6,364 bases of DNA, from positions 1 to 6,364 of the forward strand of contig JACPBU010000052.1 in the NCBI GenBank assembly GCA_016180165.1. Reading direction: 5' to 3'. A program made the position numbers and the translations under genes. Each line of letters opens with the position of its first letter. Positions within the stretch are counted from its first letter, which is position 1. The notes under the pieces were generated by a model. That model was not told the origin of the DNA, ran no database searches, and saw only the letters and a list, made by a program, of their open reading frames with translations. The stretch comes from Candidatus Woesearchaeota archaeon. GTDB taxonomy: Archaea; Nanobdellota; Nanobdellia; Woesearchaeales; JACPBV01. Shown here one piece after another: positions 1-5,634 of the stretch.

Positions 1-225
1 TTTAAATCCAATAGAAGAATGCCGTAAACTTGGAAACAAAGAGGTTTCATATACTGCCCCCCCAACGGATGCCTTTCTATCAAATGATTGTCGCAAATCC
101 TTTGGATTGAATTTGAATTTGAAAAATTCAACGAAATGTGAAACATCTAAAAACCGGGGAGGATTCATTTTTCCATTCAAGGGTTTGTATACCACTTCAA
201 TTTGGTTAACAAGTTTTTCTTTCAT
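1..225 (-). CDS. Hypothetical protein, N-terminal part, runs off left edge
   Basis: An open frame of 75 codons starts at ATG 225-223 and has no stop before the window edge, so only its N-terminus is visible. The product begins MKEKLVNQIEVVYKPLNGKM and contains a Phe/Lys-rich stretch (residues 33-40). I recognise no family. The start is supported by GGTGA seven bases upstream, a good archaeal Shine-Dalgarno, and by an in-frame TAG directly before the ATG. It begins 7 bp after the stop of the dph2 fragment, so it is probably translationally coupled to it. By hand count GC is about 35%, lower than elp3, which may indicate a different origin. The sequence does not resemble the missing middle or end of Dph2. 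The plus strand is also open here (2-229), so the coding assignment is only moderately secure. Confidence 0.45.
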   Translation of the reverse strand, partial: MKEKLVNQIEVVYKPLNGKMNPPRFLDVSHFVEFFKFKFNPKDLRQSFDRKASVGGAVYETSLFPSLRHSSIGFK

Positions 226-232
226 CTAAAAC

Positions 233-499
233 TCACCATCCCTCCATCGCCTTATGATACTTATTATGCCCGATTGCAACCAACATGTCAATCCCTAAAG
301 TTTCCAATCCCAAAGGCAAGTCACACGCCCCAAAGCATGATGAAAACCAGATAAAGGCTTTTGCAGAAGTATTTTTCTCGATTGCTTGGATTATTTCGGC
401 AGCTCTTGGCTTTAAGCCGTCTGGCAGTTGCACAAGGACTCTTTTCTTGTTGCCCTTGTTTATCTCTTCGATGATACGTGGAAGTTCGAGATTAAACAT
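233..499 (-). pseudogene. dph2: Truncated Dph2 (2-(3-amino-3-carboxypropyl)histidine synthase), N-terminal domain only
   Basis: Archaeal Dph2 transfers the 3-amino-3-carboxypropyl group of SAM to a histidine of elongation factor 2, the first step of diphthamide synthesis. It uses a [4Fe-4S] cluster held by three cysteines, one per repeated domain. The 88 residues here match the start of the family: MFNLELPRIIEEI, then VLVQLPDGLKPRA (21-33), FGACD (56-60) and IGHN. Cys59 falls at the same number as the first cluster cysteine of Pyrococcus horikoshii Dph2. The frame then ends at TGA 235-233, about a quarter of the usual ~340 residues, so the other two cluster cysteines are missing. I prefer ATG 499 over an upstream in-frame TTG at 517 because the product then starts like the family and an AGGA lies just upstream. 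The gene follows elp3 by 56 bp on the same strand. It is probably a pseudogene; a split gene is the alternative. Confidence 0.8.
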
Positions 500-555
500 A
501 TATCCTAAAGAATACAAGTTCAGTTAAAAAGCTTGTGGAAGTGATGAGGTCAACT

Positions 556-2319
556 TTAAACTACAACCTTCTTCACCATATAGCAGTCTTCTTTCTGATA
601 CCCCAGCTTCCGGTAATATTCTCTTGCGCCGACGCCTGAGATGACAACCATCTTATCTTTGCCTTGTTCAGATGCGATCCCCTCAGCTTTTGCCATCAGC
701 TGCTTCCCGATGCCTTTATGCTGGACTTTCCCGCCCATTTCGCCGGAATCCCCGATTGCCACAGCCATCCCATAGACATGCAGCTCCCTGATAAGCGCAG
801 ATGCCCCGGTTATCGAGGGATGCAGGCTTCTGGGAGGAAATCTCATCCTAGCAAAACCAAGTATCTTATCGCAGGATTCCATGCTGATGAAGAATTCTTT
901 GCCCTTGCTGGCAGGATATTCCCTGACAACAATCTGAGGCTTTCCGTTGAGCCCGGCATATTTAACCTCACGGCACCTGATGCACCTGCAGATGACATTC
1001 ATTTCTTTTGAAAGCAGCTCGATATATTGGCGTAGATTTGTCCTATCGACACCAGCCCCCGTGGCATTTGTCGGGATATCCCTTTGCACACGCATGATCC
1101 TGCAGTATTCAGGGACGATCCTTTTTGCCTCTACGATGATGTCGGCAGCCTCTTTAGTCGATAAAGGGATAAAAATGCCGCAATTATGGTCGTCCTCAAG
1201 CTCAGTCCCCGGCATGACCATGCATGGATAGATCTTCAGCATATCCGGCCTAAAATTTTCATTTTCAAAAATCTCGCTGAGGCTAACGATGTCTTTCTCC
1301 CTGGAAATCCTCTGCCGGTCAAAATCGGGAAGCCCCGGCATCATATGGAAGTTCAGCTTAAATCCCAGATCCCTCAGGTCTGCGATGCTCTTTTTTGTGT
1401 CCGAAAGTGTATGGCCCCTGTTCGTTATCCTAAGGATGCCGTCATAGACTGTCTGCACGCCCCATTCTATCCTCGTGACGCCCAGCTTGAGCAGCTCAAG
1501 CCCTTGTTTTGCAAAGCCCCAGTCCGGCTTTGTTTCGACTGTCAGCCCGATGCATCTCACTTCAGCATGCTCATTCTCCTCCTGCTCTTCAGGCAGCTGC
1601 TTTTTCCCAACCTCCCGGATCTTCAGTATTTTTTCCTTGATTGAGGCTGAGCGCTTTTCATCGCCGATTGGGCCGGGCAGCTCAAAGAATGCCTTAAATG
1701 CCTCGAGGTCAAAAACACCGTCCCGAAAGAACATCTTAGAAAAATCATTACATGCCTTGTAGGAGTAATAGACAAATTCTTCCTGGTATTTTTTCGGGAA
1801 TGCGCAGAATGTTCCCCCCTGGATTATCTGCTCCACTTTGTCAAAGTTCTGGCCCAGGACAGCATACTGTTCAAGCCTGTTGAAAATAATCCTGTAAGGG
1901 TCATACTCGTTCCTGAATGCCCTCATCGTCGAAGGCTCTCTTCCGGTGTAGCTCATCGGAACATCGCCGAAGTGGCTCTTTAATCCTCCGGGGCAATAGG
2001 TGCATTTCCCATGAGGGCAAAGGTAAGGCTTAGTCATCGTTGCGACGATGGCGACCCCCGAGCCAGTCCTGACGGGCTTTGTCTTGAGAAATGGCCTTAT
2101 AAGAGGTGCGTTTTCCTTGGATGCATTGAGATATACCTCTATGTCCGTCGGGACGGAACTCCTACCAAATGATTGGCAGAGAGAGTTTTTTTTGGCGGCA
2201 AGCGCCCTCTTGTCAGGATGGCTCTCTTTAATCCATGAGGCCAATACATCAAAAAAACCACGATGGCTTCTCTCAACGATGCTTTCCTGCCGTGTTTCAA
2301 TCATGCTTTTGGTATCCAT
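556..2319 (-). CDS. elp3: Archaeal Elp3, tRNA uridine(34) carboxymethyl synthase (radical SAM + GNAT)
   Basis: Elp3 installs the carboxymethyl group at C5 of wobble uridine 34 in tRNA, using SAM radical chemistry and acetyl-CoA. Archaea use it as a single subunit without the other Elongator proteins. All family landmarks are visible in the 587 residues: the radical-SAM cluster motif CPHGKCTYC (C101, C106, C109, the archaeal CX4CX2C form), SYTGREPSTMRA (123-134), QGGTF (167-171), VETKPDW (261-267), IEWGVQTVYDGILRITNRGH (284-303), a CxCxxC cysteine set (444-449), and a C-terminal acetyltransferase domain with acetyl-CoA loop QHKGIGKQL (533-541) and GAREYYRKLGY (564-574). Length agrees with the family (about 540-560) plus a charged insert near 220-255. 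ATG 2319 is the start; no Shine-Dalgarno is evident, but a TATA-like box about 28 nt upstream would give a leaderless mRNA. The gene appears intact. Confidence 0.97.
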   Translation of the reverse strand: MDTKSMIETRQESIVERSHRGFFDVLASWIKESHPDKRALAAKKNSLCQSFGRSSVPTDIEVYLNASKENAPLIRPFLKTKPVRTGSGVAIVATMTKPYLCPHGKCTYCPGGLKSHFGDVPMSYTGREPSTMRAFRNEYDPYRIIFNRLEQYAVLGQNFDKVEQIIQGGTFCAFPKKYQEEFVYYSYKACNDFSKMFFRDGVFDLEAFKAFFELPGPIGDEKRSASIKEKILKIREVGKKQLPEEQEENEHAEVRCIGLTVETKPDWGFAKQGLELLKLGVTRIEWGVQTVYDGILRITNRGHTLSDTKKSIADLRDLGFKLNFHMMPGLPDFDRQRISREKDIVSLSEIFENENFRPDMLKIYPCMVMPGTELEDDHNCGIFIPLSTKEAADIIVEAKRIVPEYCRIMRVQRDIPTNATGAGVDRTNLRQYIELLSKEMNVICRCIRCREVKYAGLNGKPQIVVREYPASKGKEFFISMESCDKILGFARMRFPPRSLHPSITGASALIRELHVYGMAVAIGDSGEMGGKVQHKGIGKQLMAKAEGIASEQGKDKMVVISGVGAREYYRKLGYQKEDCYMVKKVVV

Positions 2320-2342
2320 AATGTCAATGACTGCTTGTCCTG

Positions 2343-2352
2343 TATTTGTTTA
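2343..2352 (-). promoter_or_regulatory. Possible TATA box for elp3
   Basis: On the minus strand this reads TAAACAAATA, centred about 28 nt before the elp3 ATG. That is the distance expected for an archaeal TATA box driving a leaderless transcript. The match to the TATA consensus is only fair. A stronger TATA-like sequence lies farther up (2604-2613). Confidence 0.35.
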
Positions 2353-2406
2353 GCATCCTAAGGTCGAAACGCCTTTGGATTAACCTCGAGTCCGTTGGGG
2401 GGGCCG

Positions 2407-2511
2407 CCCTCCGTTGCGAACCAACCGGAACGCTGGATTCTCCCTCCGTTGCGAACCAACCGGAACGCTGGATTCTCCCTCCGTTGCGAACCAACCGGAA
2501 CGCTGGATTCT
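2407..2511. repeat. Three perfect tandem copies of a 35-bp GC-rich unit
   Basis: The copies are 2407-2441, 2442-2476 and 2477-2511, identical and with no spacer. The unit starts CCCTCCGTTGCG and ends GCTGGATTCT; it is 60% GC (21 of 35) in an AT-richer surround. Each unit can form a short hairpin: TCCGTTG pairs with CAACCGGA around the loop CGAAC, with one bulged C. The length is not a multiple of three and no stop codon occurs in any of the six frames, which produces several overlapping but probably meaningless open frames across it. A G-run hairpin (GGGGGG, loop GCCG, CCCTCC) directly precedes and overlaps the first copy. The perfect identity suggests recent duplication. It lies between elp3 and its distal promoter-like sequence, so it could sit in an elp3 leader. 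Confidence 0.95.
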
Positions 2512-2603
2512 CCAAAAATTGGATGTAGGGCCATCGTCCGACCCGTCCGGGGATCTGAAAATGGCAGAGGCTCTGGGGATAAATACACACGAAAGCCCTT
2601 AAA

Positions 2604-2613
2604 GTATTTATAG
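2604..2613 (-). promoter_or_regulatory. TATA-like box, possible distal promoter toward elp3
   Basis: The minus strand reads CTATAAATAC, a good archaeal TATA match. Transcription would start near 2580-2585 and give an elp3 leader of about 260 nt that contains all three 35-nt repeats. No direct evidence shows it is used, and the proximal element at 2343-2352 is the competing choice. Confidence 0.35.
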
Positions 2614-2630
2614 TTGAGGTATATAGCAAT

Positions 2631-2645
2631 AAAAAAGTATATATG
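2631..2645 (+). promoter_or_regulatory. BRE/TATA-like element facing right
   Basis: An A-run followed by GTATATATG resembles an archaeal BRE plus TATA box. Its centre is about 27 nt before ATG 2668, which would make a leaderless mRNA for the 68-codon frame 2668-2874. That frame has no recognisable protein features, so the element may be fortuitous AT-rich sequence. Confidence 0.25.
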
Positions 2646-2684
2646 CGGCAATGAATTAAGGGTTTGCATGGAGTCAGAGATGCT

Positions 2685-3113
2685 TCAGGCGCCTGAGTTC
2701 ATTGGAGTTATTCTATCAGCCTTTAGGCTATATGTCAGGCATCGCCTCACAATGGTTAAGGCATGCATCCATTTTTGTGTTATCCGCCCGTTAATATCGT
2801 GCAGCAAATCGCTGATGGGCAGTTTTTGTAAGGCTGGAGTAATCCCCAATCTATGGTATGGTTGCCTGTTTTAAGCCTTCATCAGTTTCTTTTCTACCAA
2901 TGGCCTAAATGCTCCTCTTTTCTACCTTTCAATAATCACTTCAGCCATATCGATTTATCTTGCATCCATCCTCTTATGAAAAATAAGAAGCTTTTGCCCT
3001 GTTTGCACTTCTCTCTATGCTACAATCTCATTTTCCACCAATGTATCCGGTGGGTGGTTGACAGCGAGATAATCAAACTCGTGGAAAATGAAACAAACCC
3101 AATTAATCAGCAT
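2685..3113 (-). pseudogene. Possible decayed protein gene with four internal stops
   Basis: One minus-strand frame of 143 codons reads like protein almost throughout but is interrupted at 3015-3017 (TAG), 2955-2957 (TAA), 2922-2924 (TAG) and 2871-2873 (TAA) before a final TGA at 2685-2687. Pieces include FDYLAVNHPPDTLVENEIVA, GQKLLIFHKRMDAR, KRGAFRPLVEKKL and a 61-residue last segment with YHRLGITPALQKLPISDLL and KWMHALTIVRRCL. The segment after the fourth stop faintly recalls the C-terminus of a transposase, but I cannot name a family. An ATG at 3113 overlaps the end of the methyltransferase gene by 11 bp. About six stops would be expected by chance in this length, so four is only weak evidence. 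Stops of two types argue against recoding. Confidence 0.3.
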
Positions 3114-4263
3114 ATTGTTTATTCTTCAAAAAAGCATCAATCCTGCCAACAATCTCCCACTTTCCAAAATATGCATCCCTTGGGCTTGTTAAAAGATGTT
3201 CTTTGACTTGGGAGAGGCCCCTAAAAAAACCTCCTTTATCGCCTTCTTTGGCATAAGACCTTAATGAAAGGATGTGCATCCTAAGATTCTCATAATGCCC
3301 GAAACAGTTTTCATCCCGTAAAATACCTCCACCTTTTCCAGTCTCAAGGGAAGTGCCCAGGGGTGCATTATATCTCCAGAATTTCTCAACCCTATCAAGA
3401 ATAAGTTGGGCATCACTGGCCCGTATCATCCCTTCAATCCCATTTTCACATTTGTCTGATACAAGAATCCCATTTAGCTTAACTGACTTTCTTACCGAAT
3501 CCAAAGCTGCTTGTTGATGCTGCGAATCCAAATGATGGTACACATTGCAAAAGAAAACGTAATCCCCATGTCGGGCCTCCACCAGCTGCCTCCCTTGCGT
3601 GGTCTCCAGGTCTGTGTAGAGCGGATTGATGGCAACTTCCAGTTTTTTTAAGAGTGAAAAATCAAACTTGGCATATTGCCCTTCGGCTTTAAAGTAGGGC
3701 CGAGCCCTCTCACCTGATGCAATCATATCTTTTTCAAATACTTCAATAGGGATCTTTCCATTATGAATATGGATAAGATTGTTGAGGCTTTTCGAAAATG
3801 CAACTACATTAACTATAACTCTTTCATTCCGGATGCCCAATGACCCATGCAATGGTGACTGGCTTAAATTTTCGTTCAATGATATAAGGAAAGAATAAGC
3901 TTCCTGGCCTAACCCAGCACCGACGCTGAGGAGAGTAATTTCCCGAGGTACACCCCCAAATGTCAGCCCCAGACAATCCCAAACATCAATCGCCCTTGCG
4001 CGGCTGAACATCCTATCCGTCAATGTGGCCTGGATGTCTTCCCTTGATTCCCATCGTGCCTTGTCACCATAAGTCAGATGGGGGTCAACTTTCCGGAAAA
4101 ATTGAGAATCTTCCTGTTCAATATTAGTGGTCAAGGCCATGCCTGAAACAATATCACCCGGCTCAATGCCAGATAACTCAGAGAACGGCCTCACCAGGCT
4201 ATGGATTTCTCTGACATCTGAATCCAATATTTTTGCCAGATCTTGCAATGTTGTTTTCGCCAT
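3103..4263 (-). CDS. CheR-like SAM-dependent methyltransferase
   Basis: The 386-residue product has a Rossmann-type methyltransferase core of the CheR kind. CheR enzymes methylate glutamates of chemoreceptors, but the substrate here is unknown. The SAM-binding motif SVGAGLGQEAYS (113-124) corresponds to the CheR pattern SAGCSTGEEPYS. VVAFSKSLNNLIHIHNGKIP (153-172) corresponds to the second strand and following helix, and DYVFFCNVYHHLD (234-246), followed by KLNGILV, matches the CheR FCRNV-region and the next strand. About 100 residues precede the core and about 110 follow it, without a recognisable domain. ATG 4263 is the start; no clear Shine-Dalgarno is visible. A 52-codon frame ends 28 bp upstream on the same strand, so the two probably share a transcript. 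No chemotaxis genes are in the window, so it may act on something else. Confidence 0.75.
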   Translation of the reverse strand: MAKTTLQDLAKILDSDVREIHSLVRPFSELSGIEPGDIVSGMALTTNIEQEDSQFFRKVDPHLTYGDKARWESREDIQATLTDRMFSRARAIDVWDCLGLTFGGVPREITLLSVGAGLGQEAYSFLISLNENLSQSPLHGSLGIRNERVIVNVVAFSKSLNNLIHIHNGKIPIEVFEKDMIASGERARPYFKAEGQYAKFDFSLLKKLEVAINPLYTDLETTQGRQLVEARHGDYVFFCNVYHHLDSQHQQAALDSVRKSVKLNGILVSDKCENGIEGMIRASDAQLILDRVEKFWRYNAPLGTSLETGKGGGILRDENCFGHYENLRMHILSLRSYAKEGDKGGFFRGLSQVKEHLLTSPRDAYFGKWEIVGRIDAFLKNKQYAD

Positions 4264-4291
4264 AGGAGATGAAAATAAGCTGCAGCCTCAA

Positions 4292-4450
4292 TCACGGATG
4301 CCTTGCAATCCCGGAAAGAGTGACTTCGCCTATTTCTTCAAAAGAAATGCCTGCTTGAACAAATTGGTTCTCATCGAAAAAGAATGCCATTGGCAAATCT
4401 CTCTGCACACCAACCATTTCAACGTTCATTATACCATCAAGGTTTGACAT
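4292..4450 (-). CDS. Small 52-residue protein upstream of the CheR-like gene, unknown function
   Basis: This short frame begins at ATG 4450-4448 and ends at TGA 4294-4292. The product starts MSNLDGIMNVEMVGVQRDLP and later has FFFDENQFVQAGISFEEIGE; it is acidic and soluble-looking, with no signal peptide, membrane segment or cysteines. I recognise no family. It is supported mainly by position: a TATA box on the minus strand (4471-4481) is centred about 26 nt before the ATG, the typical layout of an archaeal leaderless gene, and the CheR-like gene starts 28 bp after its stop. It probably heads a two-gene operon and could be a partner or substrate of that methyltransferase, which is inference. 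An overlapping plus-strand frame (4127-4447) lies antisense to both genes and looks like a shadow. Confidence 0.6.
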   Translation of the reverse strand: MSNLDGIMNVEMVGVQRDLPMAFFFDENQFVQAGISFEEIGEVTLSGIARHP

Positions 4451-4470
4451 ACTAATGAGAAACTTTGCCC

Positions 4471-4481
4471 CTTTTTAAAAG
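4471..4481 (-). promoter_or_regulatory. TATA box for the small gene and CheR-like operon
   Basis: The minus strand reads CTTTTAAAAAG, centred about 26 nt before ATG 4450. This predicts transcription beginning at or next to the start codon, so a leaderless mRNA covering the 52-residue gene and the methyltransferase gene. Confidence 0.55.
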
Positions 4482-4500
4482 TTTGGTTTATGTTCTGACT

Positions 4501-4519
4501 AACATGTAATGATTATGTT
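4501..4519. promoter_or_regulatory. Imperfect palindrome, possible regulator site
   Basis: AACATGTAATGATTATGTT contains the perfect inner palindrome TAAT-G-ATTA with outer AACA and TGTT arms offset by two bases. It lies about 20 bp upstream of the minus-strand TATA box in the divergent intergenic region (4451-4665), where a transcription factor could bind. AT-rich DNA gives such palindromes by chance, so this is tentative. Confidence 0.2.
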
Positions 4520-4626
4520 GAAGCAAGGAAAAAGATTTTTCGAAAGAGGCTCATCGGATGGATTATGATACATGATTAAAGTTGGATCAGGTTAAGGCTT
4601 CACCGCCCCACATTGTGCTATAGAAT

Positions 4627-4636
4627 AATTTATAAA
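4627..4636 (+). promoter_or_regulatory. TATA box for the LsrF/aldolase gene
   Basis: AATTTATAAA with an A-rich upstream flank lies about 34 nt before ATG 4666, predicting a transcript start near 4658 and a leader of only about 8 nt. No Shine-Dalgarno precedes the ATG, in keeping with a nearly leaderless mRNA. Confidence 0.6.
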
Positions 4637-4665
4637 CATCACCATGCTCTTATTATCTGATTATC

Positions 4666-5448
4666 ATGGGCTGGGGAATGAAAAACAGGCTGTCAAGGAT
4701 TTTTGATCCTGTGTCAAAAAAAACGGTGATGCTGGCAGTTGACCACGGCTACTTTCAGGGCCCCACCACCGGATTGAGGGACTTGGGAAAGTCTGTTGCC
4801 CCTTTGATTCCGTATGCTGATTCTTTGATGATAACAAGAGGCGCATTGAGGAATTGGATCTCTCCCGATATGCACAAGCCGATCGTGCTGCGTGTCTCCG
4901 GCGGCCAGTCAATCCTCAAAGAGCTGTCCAACGAGGTTTTAACCACTTCAATACAGGAAGCTATCCGGCTCAATGCTTCTGCCGTCACCTGCTCGATCTA
5001 TGTCGGCGGGGAGTTTGAGAGGGAGAGCCTTGCAAACCTTGCAAAGCTTGTTGATTTGGGAGAAGAGTATGGGATTCCGGTCCTTGCGGTGACTGCCGTC
5101 GGTAAAGAGATGGAGCGCGATGCCCGCTATCTGGGGCTTGCATCAAGGATTGCCGTTGAGCTTGGAGCGCATATGGTAAAGACATATTACTGCAAAGATT
5201 TTGAGCAGGTGATCGAGGCCTGCGGAAATGTTCCTGTGCTTATCGCCGGCGGAAAAAAGATTGATGAAAAAGATGCTCTCTTGATGGCTAAGAATGCTAT
5301 TGATGCCGGAGCAAAAGGGGTTGACATGGGGAGGAATGTGTTCCAGTCCGATAATCCTGCCGGGATGATCAGGGCGGTGAGGGCTGTGGTGCATGATGGC
5401 GCTTCAGTTGAGCAGGCATACAAAGTTTACGAGGAAGGGAAATCGTAA
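4666..5448 (+). CDS. LsrF/class I fructose-bisphosphate aldolase family protein
   Basis: The 260-residue product is very close to bacterial LsrF (3-hydroxy-5-phosphonooxypentane-2,4-dione thiolase of autoinducer-2 breakdown), a member of the DeoC/class I FBA TIM-barrel family. Matching stretches include WGMKNRLSRIF (3-13), TVMLAVDHGYFQGPTTGL (20-37), LRVSGGQSILKELSNE (75-90) and RDARYLGLASRIAVELGA (151-168). The Schiff-base lysine is expected at K172 in VKTYY, and the phosphate-binding ends are IAGGKK (193-198) and GVDMGRNVFQ (218-227). It lacks about 30 N-terminal residues of E. coli LsrF, which is normal for archaeal members. In archaea the family also includes fructose-bisphosphate aldolases and aminodideoxyheptulosonate synthases, and no lsr genes are near, so the exact substrate is open. 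ATG 4666 fits the promoter; M5 is an alternative start. The following dehydrogenase start overlaps the stop (TAATG), indicating coupling. Confidence 0.9.
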   Translation: MGWGMKNRLSRIFDPVSKKTVMLAVDHGYFQGPTTGLRDLGKSVAPLIPYADSLMITRGALRNWISPDMHKPIVLRVSGGQSILKELSNEVLTTSIQEAIRLNASAVTCSIYVGGEFERESLANLAKLVDLGEEYGIPVLAVTAVGKEMERDARYLGLASRIAVELGAHMVKTYYCKDFEQVIEACGNVPVLIAGGKKIDEKDALLMAKNAIDAGAKGVDMGRNVFQSDNPAGMIRAVRAVVHDGASVEQAYKVYEEGKS

Positions 5449-5606
5449 TGTTTATTTTTGTCAGTGTTTTGCCTATGAAATCCGCAGTTTATTACAACAA
5501 CCACAATATCAGGGTAGAAGAAATGCCCAAGCCAGCCATCGGGAAAGGCGAGCTTCTTGTCAGGATGAAAGCCTGCGGAATATATGGCTGGGTTACTTCG
5601 GAATAA
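5448..5606 (+). pseudogene. Zinc-type medium-chain alcohol dehydrogenase, N-terminal fragment
   Basis: Fifty-two codons from ATG 5448 (or ATG 5475, where the family-like part begins) read MKSAVYYNNHNIRVEEMPKP and then IGKGELLVRMKACGI (31-45). This is the classic start of zinc-dependent MDR dehydrogenases of the sorbitol/threonine dehydrogenase type. Full-length members have about 340-350 residues and continue CGICGSD, where the first catalytic zinc cysteine follows the isoleucine. Here the frame changes to YGWVTSE and stops at TAA 5604-5606, so the zinc site, Rossmann fold and most of the protein are gone. The ATG overlaps the aldolase stop and GAGGAAGGGA lies just upstream, which supports an ancestral aldolase-dehydrogenase operon. 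The break occurs 28 bp before the end of the convergent ATPase gene, so an insertion or rearrangement probably removed the rest. Confidence 0.8.
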
Positions 5607-5634
5607 TAAGGTGTGTCTGGCTGCACCATCGGAG

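Larger units (their letters stand above)
2520..2684. other. Gene-free AT-rich intergenic stretch with promoter-like elements
   Basis: I see no convincing gene between the 35-bp repeats and the degenerate frame that begins near 2685. The right half (2600-2645) is very AT-rich and carries TATA-like sequences on both strands, so it looks like a bidirectional promoter region or simple AT-rich spacer. A 68-codon plus-strand frame beginning at ATG 2668 starts here but is not persuasive as a protein. Confidence 0.5.

Noticed and set aside
2..229. Plus-strand open frame at the left edge
   Set aside because: It has no visible start and no family-like features. The opposite strand has an ATG with a good ribosome site and a sensible position behind dph2.
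285..527. Plus-strand 80-codon frame opposite the dph2 fragment
   Set aside because: It is antisense to clearly conserved Dph2 motifs, so it is a shadow.
664..2353. Several long plus-strand frames opposite elp3
   Set aside because: Elp3 is unambiguous over its full length; these are antisense shadows.
2407..2511. CRISPR array
   Set aside because: The 35-bp units are directly adjacent with no unique spacers, there are only three, and no cas genes are present.
2407..2511. tRNA or tRNA fragment
   Set aside because: The minus strand of each unit contains GGTTCG, as in a T-loop, but no acceptor, D or anticodon stems can be drawn around it.
2324..2669. Overlapping open frames on both strands across the 35-bp repeats
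   Set aside because: They exist because the repeat unit has no stop codon in any frame. Their repeated peptides look like nothing known.
2668..2874. 68-codon plus-strand frame with a TATA-like box about 27 nt upstream
   Set aside because: The promoter position is good, but the product is cysteine-scattered with no recognisable protein pattern, and it lies antisense to the more protein-like degenerate frame.
2685..3113. Stop-codon recoding in the degenerate frame
   Set aside because: Both TAG and TAA interrupt it, while neighbouring genes use standard termination. Decay or chance is simpler.
2853..3206. 117-codon plus-strand frame
   Set aside because: It overlaps the end of the methyltransferase gene in antisense, and its composition is typical of a shadow frame.
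4127..4447. 106-codon plus-strand frame
   Set aside because: It is antisense to both the methyltransferase start and the 52-residue gene, with no promoter of its own.
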